Assembly: GCA_022839445.1 (NCBI GenBank)
Contig: JALHFC010000006.1
Location: forward strand, 1 to 64,000
DNA length: 64,000 nt
Source of the DNA: Pelotomaculum sp.
GTDB taxonomy: Bacteria > Bacillota > Desulfotomaculia > Desulfotomaculales > Pelotomaculaceae
Direction: 5' to 3'
Shown: piece after piece, positions 26,333 through 36,941 of the stretch
How the letters are laid out: each line of letters begins with the position of its first letter
Position numbering within the stretch: the first letter of the stretch is position 1
Made by a program: the position numbers and the translations under genes
The notes under the pieces: generated by a model
Databases searched by the model: none
Seen by the model: only the letters and a program-made list of their open reading frames with translations
Told to the model about the DNA's origin: nothing

Positions 26333-27542
26333 AATTAAAAATGCAGCCGTTGTTTTTTTAATCATAGCGACGGTTGCCGTGGTTCTTTTTAGCGCTACGA
26401 AAAACTCCCGTTTCCAGGCGGCCCTAACCACAGCGGGATTTTTCAACAAGGAAACCCCCGATCACCTGACCGGCATGTTTACAACAATTGTTGACGAAGA
26501 GGGAAACATGCTGAGTATGATGTCCCGGACAATATTCGTGGGTGATGAGCTTTACACTTCCGAGGGGCGCAGCTACCGGATCGGAAAGGTCCAGGGAGAA
26601 AGGGCGGAAGCCAAATTTCTAGGTATGGACCCCCAAATAGTCTCTTATAATGAGCTTTACGCCGGGCAGGTAGCGCCGGTGGCAAAGAGTACGGCGGAAC
26701 AAAGAAAGGGGAACATAGCTGTTTACCATTCTCACACCGATGAATCCTATGTGCCTACAGACGGAACAGAATCCATTCCCTTTAAGGGCGGTATCTATAG
26801 GGTAGGTAAGGTCATGGTGGATGTACTCCAGGGCAAGGGGATCCAGGTAAACTATGACCAGACTCCACACGACCCGCATGACAACAACGCTTACGTGCGC
26901 TCCCGCCGGACGGCGGCAAACCTGTTAAAAAGCGGCCCGGCGGCGATTTTTGACATACACCGCGATGGTGTGCCCGACCCCACTTATTATAGAGCGGAAA
27001 TTGACGGGAAAAAAGTAGCAAAGCTCCGGTTGGTTGTGGGTAGGGAAAATCCTAAGATGGAGGCCAACATGGATTTTGCCAAGCGGATGATGTCGGCGGC
27101 AAATAACATGCATCCGAAAGTAGTAAAAGAAATCTTTGTGGGAAAAGGGGATTACAACCAGGACTTGATGCACACAGCCCTCTTGATTGAGGCCGGCACC
27201 CATACCAACAGCGGAGAGGAAGCCGAGCGGGGTGTTTCTATGTTTTCTGAATCTGTTCCGACCGTCCTTGGGATTACCGGCGGGACCCCCGTTGCGCCTC
27301 CGTCGGCGCCCGCCGCTAAACCAACCACCGGTGCCGGGGGGGCATGGAAGGCGCTAGGTTGGGTTTTGGGGCTGACTGTTGTTGGCGGAGTAGGCTACCT
27401 CCTGATTATTTCCGGTAACTGGGATAACGTTAAGAAAAACATATCCAGCTTTGGTAGGGAGATTACCATGCTCGGAGGCCGCAGGGCCGCGCGCAAACCC
27501 GGCGCCCGGGACGAAAGTCCCGATCGGGGCGACGATACCTAA
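26316..27542 (+). CDS. spoIIP: Stage II sporulation protein P
   Basis: A 408-residue membrane-anchored cell-wall hydrolase of the DMP engulfment machine, cutting septal peptidoglycan with SpoIID. An N-terminal membrane anchor (about 9-26) precedes the SpoIIP domain (about 135-320), with the conserved metal and catalytic motifs YHSHTDESY, FDIHRDG and LIEAGTHTNS. A second hydrophobic segment is near residue 345. The start overlaps the DUF1614 gene. Confidence 0.93.
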   Translation: MSKITRIKNAAVVFLIIATVAVVLFSATKNSRFQAALTTAGFFNKETPDHLTGMFTTIVDEEGNMLSMMSRTIFVGDELYTSEGRSYRIGKVQGERAEAKFLGMDPQIVSYNELYAGQVAPVAKSTAEQRKGNIAVYHSHTDESYVPTDGTESIPFKGGIYRVGKVMVDVLQGKGIQVNYDQTPHDPHDNNAYVRSRRTAANLLKSGPAAIFDIHRDGVPDPTYYRAEIDGKKVAKLRLVVGRENPKMEANMDFAKRMMSAANNMHPKVVKEIFVGKGDYNQDLMHTALLIEAGTHTNSGEEAERGVSMFSESVPTVLGITGGTPVAPPSAPAAKPTTGAGGAWKALGWVLGLTVVGGVGYLLIISGNWDNVKKNISSFGREITMLGGRRAARKPGARDESPDRGDDT

Positions 27543-27543
27543 C

Positions 27544-28461
27544 ATGCCGGGCTATATGCCGGAACACCTCATGGTTATCCTGGCCGGGGTTTTATCCGGC
27601 ACCGCTACACGCGTTGTCTTGCTCAGGATAGACTACCGGCAATATCCGGGTTACCCGCACGGCTACCTGGCGCACGCCTTCCTGGGATTTATTGCCTCAG
27701 CGCTGGGGGCCGTAGCGGTTCCGGCAATCTTAAAACCCGACTTCACGGCAGTTACTTTTTTAGCCTTGGCGGCGCAACAATTCCGGGAAATCCGCAACAT
27801 GGAGCGTAAAACCTTGGAAAGCCTTGAGGAAAGTGAACTTGTCAGCCGGGGCCTGGATTATATAGAAGGTATTGCCCGCACGTTCGAGGCTAGAAATTAC
27901 CTGGTGATGGGGACATCTTTTTTAACCAGCCTGGCCGCCCAGTTTTGGGGTTTGCCTATCGCCGTCGTTACGGCGTTTTTCGCTTTTTTAACCAGCCTTT
28001 ACTTTATGTCCGGTGAGGTTATCGGTGACATGTGCACAGTCGTACCGGCGCGAATAAGTTTTGACGGCCCAATTCTCATGGTGGATGAAATAAGTATTGT
28101 AAACATAGGTTTAAAGCCCATGCGGGAGAAAATAATTAGAGACGGGCTGGCTGTGAAAATCATACCAAAGGATGGTAACGCCAGGGCTACTATCCATGAT
28201 ATCGGCCAGCGCAGGGCTATTGCTTTTACCGCCGCCGCCATCCTAGGGACAAAAAAGGACGTCGACATACCGGAGTTTACCCCTCTAGCCAGGAAAAATC
28301 CGGACACCGGGGAGGTTGGTCTCTTCATTGTGCCGATGGTAAAAGATATGGAGCGGTTCATAGCGGCAGTTAAGCTAACCCCCGTGCTGGAAAGCGCCAG
28401 GAGTAAACCGCTAAACGCCGGTTCAAGTATAGATGTAGCAAAAAAAATGGATAAGGGCTGA
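27544..28461 (+). CDS. YIEGIA family membrane protein
   Basis: A 305-residue membrane protein carrying the name-giving YIEGIARTFEARNYLVMG motif near residue 113. The family is restricted to spore-forming Firmicutes and lies near sporulation genes; its role is not known to me. ATG 27544 starts one base after the spoIIP stop. The small partner gene follows after 5 nt. Confidence 0.85.
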   Translation: MPGYMPEHLMVILAGVLSGTATRVVLLRIDYRQYPGYPHGYLAHAFLGFIASALGAVAVPAILKPDFTAVTFLALAAQQFREIRNMERKTLESLEESELVSRGLDYIEGIARTFEARNYLVMGTSFLTSLAAQFWGLPIAVVTAFFAFLTSLYFMSGEVIGDMCTVVPARISFDGPILMVDEISIVNIGLKPMREKIIRDGLAVKIIPKDGNARATIHDIGQRRAIAFTAAAILGTKKDVDIPEFTPLARKNPDTGEVGLFIVPMVKDMERFIAAVKLTPVLESARSKPLNAGSSIDVAKKMDKG

Positions 28462-28466
28462 TAGAA

Positions 28467-28649
28467 TTGTCCACAGAACAAATACTGGCTGTCGTTACCC
28501 TCGATAAAAGCCAAGTGTATTATGGCGCGCCTGTCTTTTTGACGCATAATGAGGATGAGCAAGAAAGGATGGCCGTTAGTTTATCGGGAATACTGAATGC
28601 TATGGTACACGACCTAGGGAATGGGACCTATGTTCTAGTGAAGCATTAG
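28467..28649 (+). CDS. Small partner of YIEGIA (capping complex subunit)
   Basis: A 60-residue protein matching the small subunit annotated as a cap of the YIEGIA protein. It is a compact alpha/beta sequence with no membrane segment (QILAVVTLDKSQVYYGAPVF). The start is TTG 28467, 5 nt after the YIEGIA stop, so translation is probably coupled. Confidence 0.75.
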   Translation: MSTEQILAVVTLDKSQVYYGAPVFLTHNEDEQERMAVSLSGILNAMVHDLGNGTYVLVKH

Positions 28650-28716
28650 CGCGGGTATAATTATCAGGGTTTGTGCTGCCGGTAGTAAATGTAAGAGCTG
28701 GCCGGGCAAATCCTCC

Positions 28717-28745
28717 TTGACTGCATTATGGAAATTATAGATAAT
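28717..28745 (+). promoter_or_regulatory. Predicted sigma-A promoter of the DUF512-der operon
   Basis: TTGACT (28717-28722), a 17-nt spacer and GATAAT (28740-28745). Confidence 0.7.
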
Positions 28746-28838
28746 GATTAAAGATAATAATATTAGTAATTTAACCGGGCTAATGCTATTTTTATTTGTA
28801 GTGGCATTTGTAAGGAAAAGGCAGGGGGGGGTACCCCA

Positions 28839-30149
28839 ATGATAACGGGGCTGGAAATATTCCGGGTAGAGCCGGATAGTATCGCCGGTGAATTAGGGTT
28901 GGCGCCGGGCGACCGGGTGGTGGCGATTAACGGGGAACCGGTACGCGACTTGCTAGATTTTCGTTTTTTGGAGGCAGAAGAAAATCTTAGCATTGACATA
29001 AAAAAAGCCGGCGGCGAGGAATGGATCTTGGATGTGGAAAAGGATTACGACGAGATCCTGGGCATCGACTTTGGCGCCGGGGGGTTCGGGCGTACCCGCT
29101 GTTGTGCTAATAAGTGCCTCTTTTGTTTTGTGGACCAGATGCCTGCGGGCATGCGGGAAACCCTTTACATCAAGGACGACGACTACAGGCTTTCTTTTTG
29201 GAGCGGTAATTTTATCACCCTTACCAACCTTAGTGACAATGACTTGCAAAGGATTATCGGGCAGCGAATGAGCCCGTTATATATATCGGTCCACACCACC
29301 AGCCCAAAGCTGAGGACAAGGATGCTGGGCAATGATAGGGCCGGTCTGATTTTGAAGCAATTAAGCTACCTGGCAAAAGCAGGTATCGAGATGCACACCC
29401 AGGTGGTATTGTGTCCGGGATTAAATGGTGGTGGAGAGTTAGAAAGGACAGTCGCCGACCTGGCAGGCCTGTGGCCGGCTGTTAGCTCCCTGGCCGTGGT
29501 ACCGGTCGGGTTGACTAGATTTAGGCGGGGCCGTTATCCCTTGCGCGCTGTTACCGGTGATGAAGCCTGCGAATTGGTGCGGTGGGTACATTTAAAGCAG
29601 GAAGAATTTATGGCGAAAATGAAATATCCGTTTATTTTTGCCTCAGATGAGTTTTACCTACAGTCGGGCGAGCCGGTTCCCCCGGCAAGAAGATATGTCG
29701 GCTTTCCCCAGGTGGAGAATGGAGTAGGGCTCACTCGCCTTTTTTTAGACGAGTGGCAGGAGATCGAAAAGACTTTGCCTAAGGAGGTCCTTAATTTAAA
29801 AGCCACTCTCATAACCGGTCAACTTGGGGAAAAAATTCTGGGCCCGGTGGCAGCAAGGCTAAACGGCGTTAAGGGACTGGAAGTAAATGTGAAGGCAATT
29901 GAAAATCATTTTTTCGGGAAACAGGTAACAGTTGCCGGTTTGGTTACCGGCACGGATATATTAAATCAGGTTGTTCCATGGGAAATAGGTGATTTGCTCG
30001 TGCTCCCATCCGTTATGTTAAAGAAAGACGCAACTGTTTTTCTGGATAACCTAACCCCTGGGGACCTGACCAACCGCTTAAAAACAAGGGTTGCAACAGT
30101 GGCGGGACCTCGCCAACTGGTTGAGGTCCTGCTTGGCAGATGCGGCTAA
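28839..30149 (+). CDS. DUF512 family Fe-S protein with PDZ-like N-terminus
   Basis: A 436-residue cytoplasmic protein. Residues 1-65 look like a PDZ domain ([21 protein letters not shown]). A cysteine motif [13 protein letters not shown] at about residue 88 resembles radical-SAM clusters, and the C-terminal half is DUF512. The family is widespread in anaerobic Firmicutes; the reaction is unknown. It is usually next to der, as here. The ATG follows GGGGGGG. Confidence 0.88.
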   Translation: MITGLEIFRVEPDSIAGELGLAPGDRVVAINGEPVRDLLDFRFLEAEENLSIDIKKAGGEEWILDVEKDYDEILGIDFGAGGFGRTRCCANKCLFCFVDQMPAGMRETLYIKDDDYRLSFWSGNFITLTNLSDNDLQRIIGQRMSPLYISVHTTSPKLRTRMLGNDRAGLILKQLSYLAKAGIEMHTQVVLCPGLNGGGELERTVADLAGLWPAVSSLAVVPVGLTRFRRGRYPLRAVTGDEACELVRWVHLKQEEFMAKMKYPFIFASDEFYLQSGEPVPPARRYVGFPQVENGVGLTRLFLDEWQEIEKTLPKEVLNLKATLITGQLGEKILGPVAARLNGVKGLEVNVKAIENHFFGKQVTVAGLVTGTDILNQVVPWEIGDLLVLPSVMLKKDATVFLDNLTPGDLTNRLKTRVATVAGPRQLVEVLLGRCG

Positions 30150-30222
30150 TAATCCAGGCCGAAAAGCCTTTCGGGGCCGGTCCGTTAACAATAAAATTGT
30201 TTTGTTACGTTGTGAGGTGAAA

Positions 30223-31551
30223 ATGGTGACCAAACCGGTGGTGGCAATCGTAGGGCGGCCCAATGTGGGCAAGTCAACGCTCTTTAACCGTATCGTGGGT
30301 AGCAGGACAGCTATTGTCGAGAGCGAACCGGGCATTACCAGGGACCGTCTTTACCAGGATGCAGAATGGTCGGGGCGCGTCTTTACCCTGGTGGATACCG
30401 GCGGCCTAGATTTCCAGGAGAGCGGTGAGATCAGCCTGGGTGTCCGGCGCCAGGCCGAGCTTGCAGTCGGGCAGGCCGACGCCGTCCTTTTTGTGGTGGA
30501 TGCCAGGGCAGGTTTGAACCCGGGTGATCATGAAGTATCCTCCATGATCCGGTCTTCTAATAAACCATGTATACTGGTTGCCAATAAAGTTGAGAATTTT
30601 GAATCCCCTGCGCATATCTATGATTTTTACAGGCTGGGCCTGGGCGATCCGGTCCCTATTTCCGCTGCGGAGGGTCTGAATACAGGTGATCTTTTAGACG
30701 AGCTGATCGAGCTGCTGCCGCCGGTTACGGAAGAAAGCAATGACCCGGATGTGATTAAAATAGCTGTGATCGGGCGGCCTAACGTGGGCAAGTCTTCCCT
30801 GGTTAATATTATTCTGGGGGAGGAGCGGGTTATTGTCAGCGATATTCCAGGCACTACTAGGGATGCTATCGACACTCCTTTCGATCTGGACGGCAAGCAC
30901 TATGTTATAATTGACACGGCCGGTATGCGCCGCAGGGGCAAGATCGGCCAGAAGGCTGAAAAATACAGCGTGATCCGCGCCTTAAGGGCGGTTGACCGCA
31001 GCGATGTCGTTTTGGTAATGTTGGATGCCCTGGAAGGGGTAACGGAACAGGACCAGCGTATAGCCGGTTATGCGCATGAATCAGGCAAAGCTTCAATAGT
31101 GGTTGTGAATAAGTGGGATCTAGTGGAAAAAGACGGGCGGACTATGGATCGCTACACGGAAAGGATTCGGCAGGAGTTGGGGTTTATGCAGTATGTTCCC
31201 CTCATTTTCACCTCCGCGCTAACGGGAAAACGTGTTTCCAAAGTGCTGGAATTGGTGGACTTTGTCGCAGAACAGCACACGTTGCGAATTTCCACTGCCG
31301 ACCTAAATATTTTAATCAAGGAAGCGGCTCTACGGAATCCCCCCCCGGCGGACAAGGCCAGGCGGTTGAAAATCCTTTACGCTACCCAGGGCGGGGTCAA
31401 GCCGCCACGGTTTATTTTATTTGTTAATGACCCGGAGTTGATGCACTTTTCTTACCTGCGCTACCTGGAAAATCAAATTCGAGCGGCCTATGGTTTCGAG
31501 GGGACCCCGGTCCGTTTTACCCTGCGCAAAAGGAGAGGCATAAATGATTGA
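30223..31551 (+). CDS. der: Ribosome-assembly GTPase Der (EngA)
   Basis: A 442-residue double GTPase for 50S assembly. Domain 1 has [20 protein letters not shown] and NKVE; domain 2 has [16 protein letters not shown] and NKWD. A C-terminal KH-like domain follows (about 350-440). ATG 30223 lies after GTGAGGTG; longer upstream frames overlap DUF512 without a ribosome site. It overlaps plsY by 8 nt. Confidence 0.96.
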   Translation: MVTKPVVAIVGRPNVGKSTLFNRIVGSRTAIVESEPGITRDRLYQDAEWSGRVFTLVDTGGLDFQESGEISLGVRRQAELAVGQADAVLFVVDARAGLNPGDHEVSSMIRSSNKPCILVANKVENFESPAHIYDFYRLGLGDPVPISAAEGLNTGDLLDELIELLPPVTEESNDPDVIKIAVIGRPNVGKSSLVNIILGEERVIVSDIPGTTRDAIDTPFDLDGKHYVIIDTAGMRRRGKIGQKAEKYSVIRALRAVDRSDVVLVMLDALEGVTEQDQRIAGYAHESGKASIVVVNKWDLVEKDGRTMDRYTERIRQELGFMQYVPLIFTSALTGKRVSKVLELVDFVAEQHTLRISTADLNILIKEAALRNPPPADKARRLKILYATQGGVKPPRFILFVNDPELMHFSYLRYLENQIRAAYGFEGTPVRFTLRKRRGIND

Positions 31552-32140
31552 TTTTTTCGTTGTAGCAGCTTGTTACCTGATTGGTTCCATACCAGTCAGT
31601 TACCTTGTTGCCCGTTATTGGAAGGGGATTGACATTCGCCGGTGCGGCAGCGGCAATGTAGGCGCTACAAATGTATGGCGAAGCGCCGGTCCGGCGCCCG
31701 GGCTTGTCGCCTTGGCCGGGGACATGGGAAAAGGGGCGCTGGCGGTAATACTGGCCCGGCACTTCGGCGGCCCCTCGCTGGTAGTCTTTTCAGGTATGGC
31801 GGTGTTGGCCGGGCATAGCTGGTCGTTATTTCTAGGGTTTCGGGGCGGCAAGGTAATTGCCACCGGGGCTGGTGTTTTTGCCGCTATTTCCCTTCCGGTG
31901 GTAGCCTTTGCAGGAGTAGTCTGGTTTGCCGTGGTAGGCATTACCAAATATGTATCCGCAGGCTCAATTACCGGTATTATTTCAATTCCTTTATTAATGC
32001 TGGCCTTTCACCTGGAGACGGCTTACCTGGTATTGGGTGTTTTTGCAGCTGCATTTGCCATATATAAACACATTCCAAATATTAAACGGCTGGCGGCAGG
32101 GACTGAGCCAAAAATCGAAATCGGTAGAAAAAACCGTTAA
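31544..32140 (+). CDS. plsY: Glycerol-3-phosphate acyltransferase PlsY
   Basis: A 198-residue membrane enzyme that acylates glycerol-3-phosphate from acyl-phosphate, the first step of phospholipid synthesis. The three family motifs are visible: GSIPVSYL near residue 14, [12 protein letters not shown] near 38, and [19 protein letters not shown] near 88. It starts inside der. Confidence 0.96.
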   Translation: MIDFFVVAACYLIGSIPVSYLVARYWKGIDIRRCGSGNVGATNVWRSAGPAPGLVALAGDMGKGALAVILARHFGGPSLVVFSGMAVLAGHSWSLFLGFRGGKVIATGAGVFAAISLPVVAFAGVVWFAVVGITKYVSAGSITGIISIPLLMLAFHLETAYLVLGVFAAAFAIYKHIPNIKRLAAGTEPKIEIGRKNR

Positions 32141-32239
32141 CGGCAAAAAGCAAATTGAAAGGGATATATTCGTTGAAGATAACGCCATGGCGTTTGCAAG
32201 TTTGTCTGGCCGTTGCCGGAAAGGGGGATCTTTTTAACA

Positions 32240-33289
32240 GTGCATAAGAAAATAGGTGTTTTAGGCGCGGGAAGCTGGGCTACCGCCCTGTCCGTGCTCC
32301 TGGCAAAAAAGGGTTATTCCGTAAGCATGTGGTCTATTGTACCTGAATTGATTGGACAGATTAATGAGATGCGGGAAAACCAAATATTTCTACCGGATGT
32401 GACGCTCCCGATCGGTATAGAAGCATATGGCGATCTGCAACAAGTGCTGCATGGGGCGGAGGCGGTGGTTTTCGGTGTTCCTTCTCATGCTTTCCGGGAA
32501 GTCTTGCGTAAAGCCGGGCCTTTTCTTCCCGCAGGAGCAATATTGATTAACGTGGCTAAGGGTATTGAGGAAGAAAGCCTGTGCCGCTTGTCACAGGCCT
32601 TTGCCCAGGAGGCCGGCGTGGATATGCTCCGCAGGTATGTTGTCCTTTCCGGTCCCAGCCATGCTGAGGAAGTGGGCAGGGGAGTCCCTACCGCTGTGGT
32701 GGTAGCGTCATCTTGTATGGAAAGTGCGGAATATGTCCAGGAGTTGTTTATGTGTGAGTATTTCCGGGTTTATACGAACCCCGACGTCACCGGTGTGGAA
32801 CTGGGGGGGGCTTTGAAAAATATTATTGCCCTGGGAACAGGTATAGCTGATGGCCTCGGTTACGGTGACAACAGCAAGGCGGCCCTTATGACCCGCGGAT
32901 TAGCGGAAATTACTCGTTTGGGATTTGCTGTAGGCGCCAATCCACTCACCTTTGCCGGGCTGGCCGGTGTGGGCGACCTGATTGTGACCTGTACCAGTAT
33001 GCATAGCCGCAACCGGCGGGCCGGCATTGCTATTGGCAGGGGTAAACCGGTGGAGGAAGCCCTAGAGGAAGTAAGGATGGTGGTAGAGGGAGTGCGCACT
33101 ACCCGCGCAGCCAGGCGGCTTTCCAGGGACCTTAACGTTGAAATGCCCATCACCGACCAGACTTACCGGGTGCTCTTTGAAGGCTTATCCCCCGGTATTG
33201 CGGTAAAGAACCTGATGACCAGGGGCAAAACCCATGAGATGGAGGAAGTGGCCTTGGCTGCGGCGGCAATTCGTAGGATAAAACATTAG
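32240..33289 (+). CDS. gpsA: NAD(P)-dependent glycerol-3-phosphate dehydrogenase
   Basis: A 349-residue enzyme that supplies sn-glycerol-3-phosphate to PlsY next door. The Rossmann motif is [12 protein letters not shown], the catalytic Lys is in [13 protein letters not shown], and [12 protein letters not shown] is present. The start is GTG 32240; AAAGGGGG lies about 13 nt upstream. Confidence 0.95.
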   Translation: MHKKIGVLGAGSWATALSVLLAKKGYSVSMWSIVPELIGQINEMRENQIFLPDVTLPIGIEAYGDLQQVLHGAEAVVFGVPSHAFREVLRKAGPFLPAGAILINVAKGIEEESLCRLSQAFAQEAGVDMLRRYVVLSGPSHAEEVGRGVPTAVVVASSCMESAEYVQELFMCEYFRVYTNPDVTGVELGGALKNIIALGTGIADGLGYGDNSKAALMTRGLAEITRLGFAVGANPLTFAGLAGVGDLIVTCTSMHSRNRRAGIAIGRGKPVEEALEEVRMVVEGVRTTRAARRLSRDLNVEMPITDQTYRVLFEGLSPGIAVKNLMTRGKTHEMEEVALAAAAIRRIKH

Positions 33290-33605
33290 TTATAAACGCA
33301 ATACTGATTAATCTTTTGGCAAGTGCGAATTCTTTCGCACTTTTTTTTGTGGATTAAAGTAATAACTTCTTTTCGGGGATGCGCTACACGGGGAATAGCG
33401 GATCTTTTTAGGGTTTTTAATTTGCCGGGGAATAATCGACCAACAAGCTCATATATATATATTGTTATTGTATGCCATTGGAAAATTATAGACGTGGACT
33501 AGGTTTCACGGGAGGTATTCGATATTTGATTTTTACGGACGTGGGGAGGGATGCATTTTTTAACATAGATATGCCTTTATAATTCTTAAGGAAGGGAGTG
33601 TGTAC
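33290..33605. other. Intergenic region before spoIVA
   Basis: About 315 bases. It begins with the gpsA terminator. An alternating AT run (CATATATATATATT near 33451) and a T-rich stretch lie before spoIVA. spoIVA is expected to be sigma-E dependent, but I see no clean sigma-E promoter. Confidence 0.5.
33321..33348 (+). terminator. gpsA terminator
   Basis: AAGTGCGA (33321-33328) pairs with TCGCACTT (33335-33342), inside a run of eight T. Confidence 0.92.
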
Positions 33606-35084
33606 ATGGAAATGAACGATATTTTCCGCGATATTGCGGAACGTACCGGGGGTGATTTATACCTTGGTGTTGTCGGGGGCGTTCGTACCGGAAAATCAAC
33701 GTTTATCAAACGCTTTATGGAATTGATGGTGCTTCCCAAAATGCAAAATATATATGACAGGGAAAGGGCTAAAGATGAGTTGCCCCAGAGCGCTGCCGGA
33801 CGGACGATAATGACAACCGAACCCAAGTTTATCCCCAACGAGGCCGTTGATGTTCAAGTAACACCAAACTTGGATATTAAAATTCGCATGGTGGATTGCG
33901 TAGGATATCGTGTGGAAGGCGCCCTTGGCTACGAGGAGGAAGAAGGACCGCGGATGGTTTCCACACCATGGTTTGAGGAACCCATCCCCTTTCAGGAAGC
34001 CGCTGAAATAGGGACCAGGAAGGTTATTTCCGAGCATTCCACAATGGGGCTGGTTATTACCACCGACGGATCTATTACAGACATCCCCAGGGAAAATTAT
34101 GTTGAGGCCGAGGAAAGGGTTGTTGAAGAATTAAAAAACATCAACCGGCCTTTTCTTGTGCTGCTTAACAGTACCGCTGCCGCAAGCGAGGAAAACGTCA
34201 ATCTTTCCGCTGAATTAAGCGAAAAATATGACGTGCCGGTTATTCCTGTTGACTGCGCCCAGATGAATAATGCCGATATTCTAAATATTCTAGAGAAGCT
34301 ATTGTATGAATTTCCGGTTAACGAGGTTAATATCAGCCTCCCGGCCTGGGTGGAGGAACTGGAGCTCAAGCATTGGCTACGCCAAAAGTTTGAGGAATCA
34401 ATCCAGGATACTGTTAAGAATGTCCACCGTTTGAGAGATGTAAACGGGGCGGTTGAATCTCTAGCTGATTATGATTTTGTTGATCAGGTCAGGCTAAGCA
34501 GCATGGATATGGGCACAGGGTCGGCGGCAATCGCTATTACGTCTAGTCCGTCGCTATTCTACCAGGTACTGAGTGAGCAGTCCGGCTTTGGCATTGAAGG
34601 CGAAAAAGATCTGTTCCGCTTGGTCAGGGACCTCAGCGTCGCCAAGCGGGAATATGACAAGGTGGCCGGCGCCCTGGATGAAGTTAGAGGAGACGGCTAC
34701 GGTGTGGTTACACCAAGCCTGGACGACCTAGTCCTGGAAGAACCGGAACTTATCCGCCAGGGCAACCGCTTTGGGATCAAACTAAAAGCCAGCGCCCCGT
34801 CCATCCACATGATCAAGGCCGATATCACCACTGAGATCACCCCGATTATCGGTACCGAAAGACAATGTGAGGAACTGGTGCAGTACATGCTCAGGGAGTT
34901 TGAGGATGACCCGCAGAAAATTTGGAAGTCTGAGATATTTGGTAAATCAGTGCACGACCTGGTGAGGGAGGGCATTCAAAACAAACTCCACCGCATGCCG
35001 GAAAATGCCCAGGTCAAGTTGCGGGAAACTCTCCAGCGCATCGTCAACGAGGGTTCCGGTGGCCTGATCTGTATCATAATCTAA
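33606..35084 (+). CDS. spoIVA: Stage IV sporulation protein A
   Basis: A 492-residue ATPase that polymerises on the forespore surface as the base of the spore coat. Walker A is GVRTGKSTF; DELPQSAAGRTIMTTEPKF, VDCVGYRVEGA, EHSTMGLVITTDGS and the C-terminal INEGSGGLICIII tail closely follow Bacillus SpoIVA. ATG 33606 matches the family start and follows AAGGAAGGGAG. Confidence 0.98.
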   Translation: MEMNDIFRDIAERTGGDLYLGVVGGVRTGKSTFIKRFMELMVLPKMQNIYDRERAKDELPQSAAGRTIMTTEPKFIPNEAVDVQVTPNLDIKIRMVDCVGYRVEGALGYEEEEGPRMVSTPWFEEPIPFQEAAEIGTRKVISEHSTMGLVITTDGSITDIPRENYVEAEERVVEELKNINRPFLVLLNSTAAASEENVNLSAELSEKYDVPVIPVDCAQMNNADILNILEKLLYEFPVNEVNISLPAWVEELELKHWLRQKFEESIQDTVKNVHRLRDVNGAVESLADYDFVDQVRLSSMDMGTGSAAIAITSSPSLFYQVLSEQSGFGIEGEKDLFRLVRDLSVAKREYDKVAGALDEVRGDGYGVVTPSLDDLVLEEPELIRQGNRFGIKLKASAPSIHMIKADITTEITPIIGTERQCEELVQYMLREFEDDPQKIWKSEIFGKSVHDLVREGIQNKLHRMPENAQVKLRETLQRIVNEGSGGLICIII

Positions 35085-35090
35085 TAGATT

Positions 35091-35117
35091 AAACCGGTCA
35101 CCAGGCCGGTTTTTTTA
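35091..35117 (+). terminator. spoIVA terminator
   Basis: AAACCGG (35091-35097) pairs with CCGGTTT (35106-35112), followed by a run of T. Confidence 0.85.
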
Positions 35118-35424
35118 TTTAAAAACGGGTAAGTTAACTTAATGCAATAATACACAGATCAGCATTAGTCCTTTGTATCGAACCGGTTCAATTTCGAGCC
35201 CGGTCAAACTTGGCGCGTTGTGCCTTAAAAAGTCTCCCCCGCTATCTCTTAAATCTCCCCCGTTTTTTGAACAAGGGCTCAAAAATCGCTGCTAACGATA
35301 TAACACATGTTACCTGTCATTGTCATCAATAAATAGTATGACTTGGCGGTATATTTATCTAAATTCATGAGAATTGCTGTGCTCTCTAGACAAAGTAAGG
35401 TTTTTAAGACGGCTGTTTTTTTCG

Positions 35425-35453
35425 TTGCCTGCGTCAAGCGCCAATGCTATAAT
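35425..35453 (+). promoter_or_regulatory. Predicted sigma-A promoter of hom-thrB-lysC
   Basis: TTGCCT (35425-35430), a 17-nt spacer and a perfect TATAAT (35448-35453), 84 nt before the hom start. Confidence 0.75.
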
Positions 35454-35537
35454 GACTACCAGAGGCCATAGATTATGTCAATTCGAAGACAAACGGGCTT
35501 GTAGGTTTTGACGTGTTTACAAAAGGGGGAGTGTAAA

Positions 35538-36845
35538 TTGTCCGAAAGAACAATCAGTGTCGGCCTGCTGGGCATGGGTACCGTTGGCCGGGGCGTTTAC
35601 CGTATACTAAAGGATAACCAAGCCGGTATAAAACAAAAAATAGGGGCGACCCTGGCGGTTAAAAAGATCCTGGTGAGAGATATCACAAAGGACCGGGGGG
35701 TTGAATTGGAAGAAGGGCTTTTGACTTCCGATGCCGGTGAAGTTATTGACAATCCCGGCATCGATATTGTGGTGGAAGTGTTGGGTGGGATAGATCCCGC
35801 TTTAAAATACTCCCTGCGGGCGTTGGAACAGGGCAAAAGCCTGGTCACTGCCAACAAAGACATGATTGCCGCGCACGGCAAGGAACTCTTCGCGACCGCC
35901 CGGATCGCCAATCGTGATTTGCTGTTTGAGGCCAGTGTAGCCGGCGGAATACCTATCATCAGGCCATTGAAAGTGTGCCTTGCGGGCAACCGGATCCGGC
36001 AGGTGGTAGGGATTATAAACGGTACTACCAACTATATGTTGACCAGGATGAGCAAGGAAGGACTTGATTTTCAGCAGGCGCTCAGTGAAGCGCAGTCTCT
36101 GGGATACGCCGAAGCGGACCCCAGCGCCGATGTGGAGGGCCATGACGCGGCACGCAAGCTGGCAATTCTCGCTTCTATCGCTTTTAATACCAGGGTTTCT
36201 TTGGACCAGGTGTTTGTTGAAGGGATCACCGGGGTTGCGGCGAGAGATATCGCGCATGCTTCTAATTTGAATTATATTGTAAAACTTCTCGGTATCGCCA
36301 GGGAGGGCAAGGAAGGTGTCGAGGCGCGGGTGCACCCGGCCCTGCTGCCAAAAAATCATCCCCTGACTTCTGTGAATGATGTTTACAATGCTATTTTCAT
36401 CAGCGGAGATGCTGTCGGGGACGTTATGTTTTATGGCCGCGGGGCAGGAGAGATGCCCACCGCTAGCGCAGTAGTGGGCGATGTTATGGACGCCGCCCGC
36501 AATATTCTTAATAATGTGTCAGGGATGATCAGCTGCACCTGTTTTGAAGAAAAACAAGTAAAACCAATGGGCTTAACTAAAACTAAATATTATATCCGTT
36601 TAAGTGTTGCCGACAGGCCGGGGGTGCTGGCAGGCATAGCTTTTATTTTCGGCAATAATGATGTCAGCCTGGCTTCGGTGATCCAGCATACCGCAGGGCA
36701 ATTCGCTGAACTGGTGCTTGTTACACATGAAGTGTTTGAAAAAAATTTACAAAAAGCGCTCCAATCAATTCGGGAATTGTCTTCTGTAAATGAAATTTGT
36801 AGTGTAATCAGGGTAGAGGAATTAGATGAAGGCGCCGCGCCTTAA
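35538..36845 (+). CDS. hom: Homoserine dehydrogenase with ACT domain
   Basis: A 435-residue enzyme that reduces aspartate semialdehyde to homoserine for Thr and Met. The nucleotide-binding motif is VGLLGMGTVGRGVY; TANKDMIAAHG, GGIPIIRPL, NGTTNYML and YAEADPSADVEGHDAARK are the catalytic signatures. A C-terminal ACT domain (about 352-430) suggests Thr feedback. TTG 35538 is chosen for its AAAGGGGGAG site and family start. Confidence 0.95.
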   Translation: MSERTISVGLLGMGTVGRGVYRILKDNQAGIKQKIGATLAVKKILVRDITKDRGVELEEGLLTSDAGEVIDNPGIDIVVEVLGGIDPALKYSLRALEQGKSLVTANKDMIAAHGKELFATARIANRDLLFEASVAGGIPIIRPLKVCLAGNRIRQVVGIINGTTNYMLTRMSKEGLDFQQALSEAQSLGYAEADPSADVEGHDAARKLAILASIAFNTRVSLDQVFVEGITGVAARDIAHASNLNYIVKLLGIAREGKEGVEARVHPALLPKNHPLTSVNDVYNAIFISGDAVGDVMFYGRGAGEMPTASAVVGDVMDAARNILNNVSGMISCTCFEEKQVKPMGLTKTKYYIRLSVADRPGVLAGIAFIFGNNDVSLASVIQHTAGQFAELVLVTHEVFEKNLQKALQSIRELSSVNEICSVIRVEELDEGAAP

Positions 36846-36881
36846 ATCGACCGGTAACGTTTTTCTACCAAGGGCAATATG

Positions 36882-36900
36882 CATGGGCGAGTAGCCCATG
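36882..36900 (+). promoter_or_regulatory. Small hairpin between hom and thrB
   Basis: CATGGGC and GCCCATG form a 7-bp stem with loop GAGTA and no T-run. It may tune expression inside the operon. Confidence 0.35.
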
Positions 36901-36941
36901 ATAATTACCATACCTTGTTTTTTGCTGGAGGAATGTCTCTA

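Larger units (their letters stand above)
35085..35537. other. Intergenic region between spoIVA and hom
   Basis: About 450 bases with no gene. It holds the spoIVA terminator, two similar CTCCCCCG words at about 35237 and 35264 and the hom promoter. Confidence 0.6.
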
